NCBI GenBank assembly: GCA_963281255.1
Contig: OY725503.1
Span: 2,418,001 to 2,482,000, forward strand
Direction of reading: 5' to 3'
Origin: Aphrocallistes beatrix
Taxonomy: Eukaryota; Porifera; Hexactinellida; Sceptrulophora; Aphrocallistidae
DNA length: 64,000 nucleotides
The notes under the pieces are model-generated. The model did no database searches, was not told the DNA's origin, and worked only from the letters and a program-made list of their open reading frames with translations. The translations under genes and the position numbers were made by a program. Shown here piece after piece: positions 24,324 to 34,985 of this stretch; the first letter of the stretch is position 1, and each line of letters opens with the position of its first letter.

Positions 24324-24409
24324 TAATATCTATATTTTTGAATAATTGATCTCAAATTTAGACTATAAAAATAGATAGACAGATATAAATTAAAATTTAG
24401 CGATAGCTG

Positions 24410-26355
24410 TTAAGGATACCGCCCTCGAAAAAACATATGATTTGCATTACAGCATACGATGAAAGTAGAGCTATAAGAGATGTTAAGCCTGGGGAGGTAT
24501 CTCCATCAAGAAATACTGGCACATTCCAAACCGTTTTTGATTCTCATTTCTAGATTTTGAGATACAGTGTCTCAAAGTCTGTTTTTTAAATTTTGCGCTA
24601 GCACATCTTAATGGTAGAAATTTAGGCACTCAATGAATTGTTTAGGACATACCAAGGAATCAAACGCTTCCAAAATCAATCATAGATAGTCTACAATATT
24701 TGCAACTTCATAGGACCAGAAGAAAGTTAAAATGACAAATATTGTAAATTTTATCGGTGTCCGAAAAAAAAGGGCCAAAAAAGGGCCAAAAATGTCTGTT
24801 TTTTTGGGGAAATCATGAATAAAATCACCGAGTTAGAATATATCCAAAATATGGTGGTCCTACGTTCATCGCCTAATGATATGAAACAACTCTTGAAATT
24901 TTCAAACTTCTATCTCAAACCAAATTTGAGAAATAATTCTGTAAAGACGGTCAATTTTGAAATTTTAAAGTCCCGAGATATAGAGATTTTAAGTTTAGGT
25001 GTTAAGAAGAATGTAAAATGAGTCATTAATAATGCACATAAGCATCCACAGACATTTATTCGCATCCATACTGCTGATTTAGGTGTATTAAAGCCAAATA
25101 TTTACCAAAAATAGCAAAAGTACCCTGAAAATCCACAAATTTCCTTGAGGCCCCTAACTCCGAATATTTTGAGATAATTGTAGATAATATTTCATATTCC
25201 TGGCACTGCGAAGTATAATCTATCAGTTTAGAATGAATAAAAAGCTCCCAAAAAGTATATTAGGAAGTTAGAGCGAAAGTCTACGACTTTTAGTTTCGAA
25301 GTAGGATTTTCGAAAAATGCTACGTCATCATATGACAAAAATCTAAAACTTAACATTCCATAGGGTGTAGTGCAATTATTATCAAAGAATCATATATGTA
25401 CACTTGTAAAAAGTATATTAGGAAGTGAGAACTAAGAATTTGGACTTGTATTTACAAAGATAGAGAGATATCTCTTTTTGGACCCTAAATGGGGGTTTTT
25501 GAACGAATCTGCGAGGTCCAAGGCCAGAACTTTCAAAATAATTATCAAAAGTTCTCCAATTTTTCTGTACATATTATTAACGGCAATTGTATTCACTATT
25601 TAGCATAATAGCTAAATTTGGACACATATTTAATGATTAGATTCGCCATTTTCTAATAGATTCAAAGTTCTCCATAGAATTTGTATTACAATTAAATCAA
25701 TGATAAGTCGAGAATTATTTATTTTTTGACAAAGGAATGTTCGAGGAACCTATATATTTTCGCATATATCCTTTTATTTAAGGATATAATATATGATATA
25801 TCTACAATAGTTTTTAAGATATGACATCAGCCTCTTTCGGGACCTTAGAGGGATATTATGGCCGAACTTTACCTATAATATGCGATATCTCAAGAACAAA
25901 TGGTCGGATCCGAACAAATTTTTTTTTGAAACGATCAGAATTTTATTTCTGACCCAGTGATCGTTAAATATCTGAGATCAAACTTGCGATTTCCCGAGGA
26001 TTATATAAATGAACTCCCTTATAGAGCTATTTTGTTGGGATTTTATTTGCCCATTCTTTTAAATATTTGTGTTTTATAATCTCCAAAGGTGCTAATGCAA
26101 TGTGAAGGTTCATATCATTAAAAAAATATCAAATAAGTTAAAAACTAACTGGTAAATGAGTCAAAATCCTCTAATAATTTTCAATTTTTATTAGCGCTAA
26201 ACTTTAGGGGGTTATTTCGCAAAAAATACAAAAAAATTCCTTCCAAATAGTGCTATCAGATGGTGGACCGATCAGTAATACAATAAAATTAGCAATAAAA
26301 CATTTTGCAGTTTTTTTTTACGCCAGTCAAGATTTTTCGAGGGCGGTATCCTTAA
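24410..26355 (-). mobile_element. A-family TTAA element, copy A3
   Basis: 1946 bp counted with TTAA at 24410-24413 and 26352-26355. Same orientation as A2. The 68-codon frame is open (24815-25021, +) with three amino-acid changes from A1/A2. The right TTAA is also the left-arm TTAA of a K element, so K was the target on that side. Confidence 0.85.
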
Positions 26356-26961
26356 GTGATAATATAATTTCGACGTCTAAATTCAATGGTTTACGAGATA
26401 TTCGAAAATTTATCAAATGTGACCAATATGGTACATTGTCGAATATCTCGTAAACCATTGAATTTAGACGTCGAAATTATATTATCACTTAATAGGAAGT
26501 AGTATATTCGCTATCAAATGGAATTACATTCGAATGTGTAGCCATTGCAGTTTTCAAGATATAACGCCAACTGACCAAAACACGTTTCCACAGCAACACT
26601 GGAATGTACCAACATTCCATGAAAAAATTCCAAATTTTTCGTATTAACCCATTCACATCTCAGTTCTATGCGAAAAATTTACAATAAAAACACTTATAAG
26701 TGCCCCTAAACGGCCTCTGAAAATCACCAAATTTGTCACAAATATAACCTATTGCGCAACCATATGGTGACTAATCAAATTTTTAACAACGGATATGGGT
26801 ACTTTGACACCATATTTATATATGCTGATAATACATTCCTAAACTCTATTGTGCTTTGTAAATGATTTAAGGCAACTCATGTATTAGTTCAACGGTCTTC
26901 CTCCGCATCCCTAGTCCCAAATCCGCAAGTTACTGTGAGGCCTTATATACAGTAGGCTATG
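26352..26961. repeat. K-family right part
   Basis: From the K left-arm TTAA through the centre (TTAAGTGATAATATAATTTC and complement ending at 26492) to the right terminus CAGTAGGCTATG at 26961. The outer part of the left arm is missing beyond A3. Confidence 0.75.
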
Positions 26962-26963
26962 CT

Positions 26964-27978
26964 AAATCCTATTTTCTGAGACCTTTTTTCAGCAATTATA
27001 AATGTGATAACTTTTTGCAAATTCAACACAGAAGCGAAAACTCAACTGTTTTTAATAGATCTCGAAGAGTAGAACATAATGAACAGACATAATTTTGATA
27101 TCACGAATAAAAAGAGAATTATGAAAAAAATAGTGTCAAAATTGTTTTTTAAAAAATTCCTCAGGTATTTTAGTGTGAATTTTTAACAAATTTCAAAAAT
27201 CTGTCTGTTCATTAGATAGATCATTCATTTATGAAAGAATTTGAACAGTTTCTAAAGGATTGTAAGCATATTTTATCCGATTTCTTCCTTGTAAATTGCA
27301 GATAACTCTGCGATTCAAATCTGCACTGAAAAAATTAAATGAATCAGTTGAAAAGTCAAAAGTTAGCTATTATAGGAAAAGCCAACCTTAAATTAATTAA
27401 GGAAAAGATTTTGAATAATGGACGCGATTTCAAAGGGGAATATAATAAAGCCAATTTTAGGCGCATTGTTAAGTGCCAATTAAGGTTGGACTTTCCTATA
27501 ATAGCTAACTTTTGACTTTTTTAACCAATTCATTTAATTTTTTCAGTGCAGATTTGAATCGCTGAGTTATCTGCAAAACTGCATTAATATTGAAATATTG
27601 CAACAGATAAATTTTTTTTTGAAAAAGTTTGGTCATTTTACAAGAAAGAAATCAGACACAATATGCTTAATATCCTTTAGAAACTTTTCAAATTCATTCA
27701 TAAATCGATGATCTTACTAATGAACAGACAGACTTTTGAAATTTTGAAAATTGTTAAAAATTCACACCAGAACAGCCGAGGAATTATATTTTTTGTAATT
27801 TTGGCACTATTTTTTTCATAATTCTCTTTTTATTTGTATTATCAAAAATCTGTCTGTTCATTATGTTCTACTCTTCGAGATCTATCAGAAACCGTTGAGT
27901 TTTCGCCCCTATGATGAATTTACAAAAAAGTTATCACCTTTATAATTGCTGAAAAAAAAGTCTCAGAAAATAGGATTT
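26964..27978. repeat. I palindrome, 1.0 kb
   Basis: Arms begin AAATCCTATTTTCTGAGACC (26964) and end with the complement at 27978, adjoining the K terminus. Inner pairs include ATGAACAGACA near 27078 with TGTCTGTTCATT near 27850. The innermost arms contain CTATTATAGGAAAAGCCAAC, related to the end of the J family. A spacer of about 90 bp (27395-27484) lies between two TTAAs at the centre. Confidence 0.75.
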
Positions 27979-28068
27979 AAAAAATATTTATATAAGTCCC
28001 TCAATTTCTATTAGTTTTAACTGCTTTGGAATATTAAATAACATGCAAATATCCTTATTCGACAACTT

Positions 28069-28285
28069 CATACATGCCAACCTGAGCCATTATAAAAACG
28101 GGACGTAGCGTTGAATTTCGCGGGACATGGCGGGACGCAATAGAAAAGTGTTATACATGAGTAAAAAAAAAGCGGGACATAGTGGAGAAATTTCATGTAA
28201 AAGCGGGACACTCGAGAAAATTAGCTCAATGGAAAAGTGAAAAAAGCGGGACGTCCCGCCAAAAACGGGACAGTTGGCAAGTATG
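28069..28285. mobile_element. hAT-type MITE with CGGGAC motifs
   Basis: A 217 bp element with ends CATACATGCCAAC and complement GTTGGCAAGTATG. It is rich in GCGGGAC and includes the inverted pair GCGGGACGTCCCGC at about 28246. CAACTT occurs on both sides and probably belongs to a target duplication of about 8 bp. The CATxxTTGCCAAC terminus is typical of some hAT non-autonomous elements. Confidence 0.6.
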
Positions 28286-28294
28286 CAACTTATA

Positions 28295-28912
28295 GCAGTA
28301 CTTAACTTCAAAATATGGTATATCAAATTTTTTCTCCATCAAAAGTTGGAAAAACTGGTCATTGCTGACTGGCCACCCAAAATAACCACATTCGATAGTG
28401 TCCGCCGTATTCGAGATCAATAACTTCTATGAACCATGTCAGATCATCATTTTAATAGTAAATTCGTGCTCAGCACTAAATTTCCAGCAATTTGATATAT
28501 ATATTGACCATATTTAGAGAATTTTTTGGATTTCCGTGCATAGCAATGGCCAGGAATTTTTCACATTCCTGGCCGTTGCTAGGAACCCGCAGTCAAAGAA
28601 TTTCTCCAAATATGTCTAATATATATATCAAATTGCTGGAAATTTAGTGCTGAGCACGAATTTATTAAAATGATGATATAACATGGTTCAAGGAAGTTAT
28701 GGATATGAGACATTTGGCTTCAAAAATATGTCCCTTTTTCGGCGACACCAGGTGGTACAAGTGGCTCTAAGTGGCGAAATATTAGCATTGAAATTCTAAA
28801 AATCGAAATTAATGTTTAGAACCCCTTTAAGGATCTAAAAATGATTAAAAGGACTTTTGGCAAAATTTTGATAAAAACCAAAATGCCCATAGGAAAGGCC
28901 AACCTTAAGTAC
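28295..28912 (+). repeat. J-family repeat, copy 1
   Basis: About 620 bp from AGTACTTAACTTCAAAATAT to CATAGGAAAGGCCAACCTTA. Its core is palindromic: GCTCAGCACTAAATTTCCAG near 28468 pairs with the complement near 28640, around a smaller hairpin containing GGCCAGGAA/TTCCTGGCC. No coding content. Confidence 0.75.
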
Positions 28913-29717
28913 AATTAAGTATTAAGTATTAAGTGCAATTGTAGTTTTGGACCGGGACCTTTATCATCCGATTTGGATAAAGGTGCCGAGGTATGAAGAA
29001 TGAACTAAAGAGGTCCAAATCGGACAAAACTTGACCGAGTTACACTGATTTTTATGTTATAAGCCAAAGTCTAAGATAAAATCATGTTATAGTGAACGAA
29101 GCCAATTATCCACTAATCATCAAGTTATGCAATATCCTTGCTATCCGCATACTATGTAAACACAGTTTGCTTTGTTTTGAGGTTAAAATCATGATGCAAC
29201 TACCTCTCCCATCTAAATGTGGTTATTGCATGTTTTCATTGGAATGTTGACGATTTTTATTTTTAAGATAAAGTACAATATTTTTTGCTGTGGATAGAAG
29301 GTATTGGACACTGATACAAATATATTTTAACAATTTATAGTAAGACAAGCGCGCTTCGCTTGCTTGCGCTATCTACACATTTTGAGTAGTGATCAGCTAA
29401 TATACAAACATTTCAAACCGAGATCGAACAATTTTCATTTTCAAATTATATCACATCCGAATTAACGACATAAAATTTGACAAAAAATGTTTTCGATATA
29501 CTGATATGACATCTAAAAATGATCAATCGTATCGTCGAAAATACGATTCAGAATCTATTCGTTTGAAAATGAAATGTTTTTTGCATCAATTCTCAAGAAT
29601 ATTCGTTTCTAAAGGTTGCCTCACTGCAACAATCATTTATGATCAGTTCTTTAGGCGTCGCTATAGACATATTTCATAAACTATAGAAATATAAAACTGA
29701 TAAAGTAATCTTATATC
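28913..29717. other. Spacer with a C-family core fragment
   Basis: No gene recognised. A 25 bp piece of the C GC-rich block (CAAGCGCGCTTCGCTTGCTT) sits alone at 29345-29370 in unrelated AT-rich sequence. Confidence 0.5.
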
Positions 29718-32008
29718 CTTACATTTAAAACTCAATTAATGTGCATGTGTATATATATATACAAGCGCGCTGGCAGACACTTTGTGTTCGCCGGATGCGC
29801 GCTATTGCGCCTGGGATCAGATTGCTTAAGGATACCGCCCTCGAAAAACATCGCCTGACAAAAAAAAAATGATGAAATTTTTTATTGCTAATTCCATCGG
29901 ATTACTGAGCACCTAAAGCTCAGTCGTACTAAAAATCGAAAAGTTATTCGTGGTTTTGCGGCGCATTCATCAATTATTATCGAACTTATCTGATATTTTT
30001 TCAATTATATGAACCTCAAAATGGTTTTGGCCCCTTTAAATATTATAAAACAGATGAATTTAGAAAATGAGGCACTTAAAATCCAATCAAAAATATCTTT
30101 ATGAGGGATTTCATTTCTAAAAGGCTCGGGAAATGGCCGTTGTGATATTACCTATTGTGTATAGAAAAGAATTCTGAACAGTTAAAAAAAAATTTGTTCA
30201 GATCCGACCATTAGTTCGTAAGTTATAGTATATTGTAGGTAAAGTTCGGACATCGAACCTCTCTATGGCCCCGAAAGTGCTCGATGTCAATGCTTAAAAA
30301 CTATTGATGATATATAATATATTATAATCTTAAATGAAATGATATATATGATAATATATAGGTTCCTCAAATATCTCTTTGTCAAAAAGTAAAAATTTCT
30401 TGACTTATCATCGATTTTATTGTAATACAAATTCTATGGAGAACTTTGAATATATTAAAAAATGGCGAATCTTGTGATGAAATATGTTCCCAAAAGTAGC
30501 TATTATACTCAAAAAACAATGCAATAGTCACTAGCAATGTATACAGAAATTTTGAAGCACTCAACATGATTATTTTGGAAGTTCAAAGCATTTATCTCCA
30601 AAATTCGGTCAAAGCCCCCCATTTATGCTCCAAAAACAGATTCCTCCGTATCTCGGGAAATATACACCCAAATTCTTAGCTCTCAATTCCTAATATACTT
30701 TTCAAGACAGTATATATCTGATTCTTAAATAATAAGTGTACTACATGGAATGGAATGCTAAGTTTTAATTTTTTATCACGTGATGACGTAGCTTTTTTCG
30801 AAAATCCTAACTTGTAAACTAAAGTCGTAGACCCTCGCTCTAACTTCCTAATATACTTTTTAGAAGCTCTTTATTAATTCTAAGCCGTTGAATTATACTT
30901 TGTAGTGCTAGGAATATGAATTATATTCCCTAATTGGTTCAAAATATTCGGGGTTAGAGGCCTCAAGGTAATTTTGAATTTTCAGTATAATTTTGCAATC
31001 TTCACCAAAATATGTTGGAATACATCTAATTCATCAGTATACATGCGATTAAATGCCCATGGATGATTTTATTTATCGTTAATAGCTCATTTTACATCGT
31101 TCTTAACACCAAAAGTTCAAATCCCTAGATATCTGGACTTTAAAATTCCAAAATTGACACGTCTTTCAAAAATTTTAACTCAAAATCGCTTTGAGACAGA
31201 GGTTTGAAAATTTCAGGAGTTGTTCCATATCATTAGGCGATGAGCGTAGGACCACTCGATTTTCGATTTCTTATAAATTTGTGATTTTATTGCTGATTTC
31301 CAAAGAAATCGGGCTTTTTTCGCCGTTTTTTTAAACCCCTATAAAATTAACAATTCTGGTTATTTTAACTTTCTTTTGGTTCTATGCGATTGCAAATTTT
31401 ATAGACTATATATGAAAAATTTTTCGAAGCATTTGATCCAAACATGTGTTTCAAAAAAATCAGAGTGGAGGAGGGCTTACCATTAAGATATGCTAGGGAA
31501 AAACGGAAAAACCGACTTTGAGACGCTGTAACATAAAAACTAGAAATGCGAACCAAAAACTGTTTGGCATGTCTCAATATTTTTTAATTGCACTACCTGC
31601 CCACGCTTAACATCTTATATATCTCTATTCTTGATCTATCTGTAAGCCAAACCTATGTATTTTTCACGGGCGGTATACTTGATTATAAGGGAGATAACAT
31701 CTCTGAATACGTCTGTCATACTGTTATAATTGTTAACGCACAAAAATCACCAAATTTGTCATTTTTTAAAATTTTGATGTGTAATGAAGACGTCATAACA
31801 AAGTGATGAGTATCATTTTTTGATAATAGTAGCATCATAGGTGAGGTATAATAATATACACATTTTATTAAAATTGTAGCCTTCTATCACCTCAAATGGC
31901 AGAGTTATGGTCGAAAACTGAAATTTCTAATTTTAAAAAAGTTGACAATGACGCCACAATTCCATGATGAGTGGACAGTTTCGTTTGAGGTCAGAACTTA
32001 GTGGATTT
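29718..32008 (+). repeat. C-family repeat split by A4
   Basis: The left part (29718-29829) holds the family end, TA run and a shortened GC-rich block. The unit then continues after A4 at about 31684 with ATTATAAGGGAGATAACATC and runs to CAGAACTTAGTGGA at about 32008. Comparison with intact C units (for example GACATTGGTTAATTATAAGG at about 11947) shows A4 sits exactly at the TTAA of this unit. Confidence 0.8.
29826..31683 (+). mobile_element. A-family TTAA element, older copy A4
   Basis: A diverged copy of about 1.86 kb: the left end retains GGATACCGCCCTCGAAAAA, while the right end has decayed (CACGGGCGGTATAC then TTGA instead of TTAA). The region equivalent to the 68-codon frame (about 31086-31290, minus) contains stops. 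Its age relative to the other four copies implies at least two bursts of the family. Confidence 0.8.
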
Positions 32009-32058
32009 TCGAGTCAAATCGAATGGTTCTTGCTTACAAATGACATTACATAATCATA

Positions 32059-32267
32059 CAGGGTGGCTCATAAGTTCTATGACAAGCTTCATTAAGTATA
32101 AAATTTATAATACTCAAACAATCTTAGCTATTATGGTCTTTAGAGATGCTAAATCGAATATTCTCAATGATTTTAGAAGACTTTTCCATTCTAAGACCTG
32201 TACTGTGTTTTGTAAGGTGATTTTATGGGGAAAAATGTGTCCTGACACGCAGCGAAAATCCAGTATC
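32059..32267. repeat. E-family half element
   Basis: The left end CAGGGTGGCTCATAAGTTCT, preceded by TA, continues through the arm to GCAGCGAAAATCCAGTATCA and then breaks off at a TA repeat where a C unit begins. Confidence 0.7.
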
Positions 32268-32289
32268 AGGATATATATATATATATATA

Positions 32290-32812
32290 TATATATCTGT
32301 AACGAATTGATTGAAGAAACTGCCGGGCGCAGAAGGCTGATTTTTGGCATGTGGGAGTCTTTTGGCTATGGCTCCAGTAAGTTCTGAGTTCAGAGCAAAA
32401 TGTCGACTCATCATGGAATTATGACGTCATTGTCACATTTTTAAAAGTTAAGCAACAGAGCTATTCGAGCATAACTCAGCCATTATAGGAGATAGAAGGC
32501 TGAAATTTTAATAGAATCTGTATACTAACATACCTCACATATGATGCGACTTTCATCAAAAAATGATGACTCATCACTTTGTTATGACGTCATCATTACG
32601 CATCAAAAATTTTAAAATTGACTAATTTGGTGATTTTTCGAGTGATATCGATTAGCACAGTAGAACAGACATATTTAGAGATGTTATCTCCCTTATAATT
32701 AACCAATGTGACTCCAGGCGACCGAAGGGAGCCTCCGGCGGACACAAAGTGTCCGCCAGCCGCGCAGCGCAAGCAAGCGCGAAGCGCGCTTGTTACTATT
32801 AAAACTCGATTA
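32290..32812 (-). repeat. C-family repeat, inverted
   Basis: A complete unit from TGTAACGAATTGATTGAAG to the hairpin block GTGTCCGCCAGCCGCGCAGC and GCGCTTGT. Contains CRE motifs at 32422-32429 and 32585-32592 and AP-1 motif TGACTCA at 32567-32573. It ends in ACTATTAAAACTCGATTAAT, which is also the start of the next unit. Confidence 0.85.
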
Positions 32813-33340
32813 ATGTTTGTGTGTATATATATATATATATATCTGCAACGAATTGATTGGAGAAACTTCCAGGCACAGGAAGCTGATTTTTGGCATGTGG
32901 GAGTCTTTTGGCTATGGCTCCACTAAATTCTGAGCTCAGACGAAAATGTCGACTCAACATGGAATTATGACGTCATTGTTACATTTTTAAAAGTTAAGCA
33001 ATGCAGTTATTCGAGCATAACTCAGCCATTATAGGAGATAGAAGGCTAAAATTTCAAAAGATTATGTATATTAATACATCTCACATATGGCGCAACTATC
33101 AACAAAAGAATGATGACTCATCACTCTGTTATGACGTAATCATTACGCATCAAAAATTGACAAATTGACAAATTTGGTGATTTTTCGTGCGATATATATT
33201 ATAACAGTTGGACAGATGTATTTAGAGATGTTATCACCCATATAATTAACCAATGGTGACCACAGGCGCCCAAAGGGAGCCTCAGGCGGACACAAAGTGT
33301 CCACCAGCCGCGCAGCAAAAGCAAGCGAAGCGCGCTTGTA
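32793..33340 (-). repeat. C-family repeat, inverted, tandem neighbour
   Basis: Begins with the family end, then a TA run, then TGCAACGAATTGATTGGAG, and finishes AAGCAAGCGAAGCGCGCTTG at about 33338. Head-to-tail with the preceding unit. One of its two CRE positions is mutated (GACGTAAT near 33136). Confidence 0.85.
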
Positions 33341-33715
33341 GTAGATAATTCGTGCTGATTATAATGAAATCTGTTAGCCTATGACTATCAGATTTACAAA
33401 TTTGCGATAAATTCACTTGAGACCTATTACCAGTTTGGATCCTAATCTAAGTTTGGCATTATATATTCATGAGTTTTTGCTATTCCAGATAAATCTCCAA
33501 TTTTCAAAAATTGCTTCTTGTTCAGAGTTATGCAATAAGTATTCTGTTAAAATGTGAAATATTTTTATCTTTTTATTTATGTATTCACTCTTGAAAAGAG
33601 GTTTGTATATTGAAAAATTTAATCTACTAGCTTATTATATTGTAAGTAATTTCAAAGTACTTACTATAAAACTCAAATAATCAGCAAAAAACAATACGAC
33701 GGCTGCACCTAATTA
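33341..33715. other. No feature seen
   Basis: AT-rich spacer between C and J repeats; no coding or repeat structure identified. Confidence 0.4.
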
Positions 33716-34243
33716 TAGCAGTACTTAACTTCAAAATATGGTACGTATATCCAAATTTTTCACCAACCATGTCAGATCATCATTTTACTGCTAAATTCGT
33801 ACTCAGCACTATATTTCCAGCAATTTGATATATATATTGACCATATTTGGAGATTTTTTTGGATGTCCGTGCATAGCAACGGCCAGGAATTTTTTCACAT
33901 TCCTGGCCGTTGCTAGGAACCCGAAGCCAAAGAATTTCTCTAAATGTGTCCAATATATATATCAAATTGCTGGAAATTTAGTGCTGAGGACGAATTTAGT
34001 TTTAAAATGATGATCGGACATGGTTCAAAGAAGTTATGGATATGCTACATTTCGGTTCAAAAATGTGTCCTTTTTTGGGCGACACCAGGTGCTACAAGCG
34101 GCTCTAAGTGGCCAAATATTAGCATTGAAGTTCTAAAAATCGAGATTAATCTTTAGAACCCCTTTAGGGATCTAAAAATGATTAAAAAGCTCTTTGGCAA
34201 AATTTTTGATAAAAAACAAAATGCCCATAGGAAAGGCCAACCT
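33716..34243 (+). repeat. J-family repeat, copy 2
   Basis: Close to copy 1 but lacks part of its left segment. The palindromic core (TCAGCACTATATTTCCAGCA near 33803; complement near 33970) and the GGCCAGGAA/TTCCTGGCC hairpin are present. Ends CATAGGAAAGGCCAACCTTA. Confidence 0.75.
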
Positions 34244-34244
34244 T

Positions 34245-34985
34245 AACTTCCAAATATGACAAATCAAATATTTTCACATCATGACACCTTCAAAAATGTG
34301 AAAAAGTTGTCAGTTATGACTGGGGACCCAAAATGACCTTGTCTGATAGTATCCGCCGAAATCCCATATATATAACTTTATCTGACTATGCCAGGTCGTT
34401 ATTTTAAAACTGAATTCGTGCTCAGCACTTAATTTCCAGTAATTTGATATATATATTGACCATATTTGGTGAATATTTTGGTTGCATTTTCCTAGCAACG
34501 GTCAGGAATGTGAAAAAATTTCTGGCCGTTGCTAGGCACGGTCAAATAAAAATGTTTCCAAATATGGTCAATATTAATGTCAAACTGCTGGAAATCTAGT
34601 GCTGAGCATGAATTCAGCATTAGTAAGATGATCTGGCATTTTAGATGAAGTAATAGCATTGGGACATTTCGCATTTAAAATTTGTCGTTTTAGAGCGACA
34701 TCAGGTGATACAAGTGGCTCAAAGTTGCGAAATATTTGGGCTGGATTTATAAAAATCGGAATTTTGTTTAACCATCGCACGGCGAGGTGTTTTGTAGCGT
34801 CATTTCCTGTTTAAGCCATTTTGGGCGGTGAAGCCATAAAAGTAGGGGGTCTGACTATAAATAGAAAAAGTCAATTAGCCAAGCGCAGGTTAAAACCCCT
34901 ATAAGGATCTAAAAATGATAAAAAAGCAATTTGGGCACATTTTTAGAAAAAATTAAGTGTCCCATGGGAAAGATCAACCTCAATT
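34245..34985 (+). repeat. J-family repeat, copy 3, with inserted M segment
   Basis: Directly follows copy 2 head to tail and is more diverged. Relative to copies 1 and 2 it contains an extra segment of about 115 bp (34782-34895) that is also found near 58.7 kb. Ends CCCATGGGAAAGATCAACCT. Confidence 0.7.
34782..34895 (+). repeat. M dispersed repeat
   Basis: About 115 bp including GTCATTTCCTGTTTAAGCC and GGTCTGACTATAAATAGAAA. An inverted copy lies at about 58706-58818. No coding content. Confidence 0.6.

Noticed and set aside
19379-26961. A2 and A3 as the two ends of a composite transposon inserted in one K element
   Set aside because: The K pieces outside A2 and A3 overlap in K coordinates and differ in divergence, so they come from two K copies rather than the halves of one.
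32001-32387. 128-codon frame at 32 kb
   Set aside because: It crosses a C remnant, an E half element and a TA run, so it is a mosaic of non-coding repeats.
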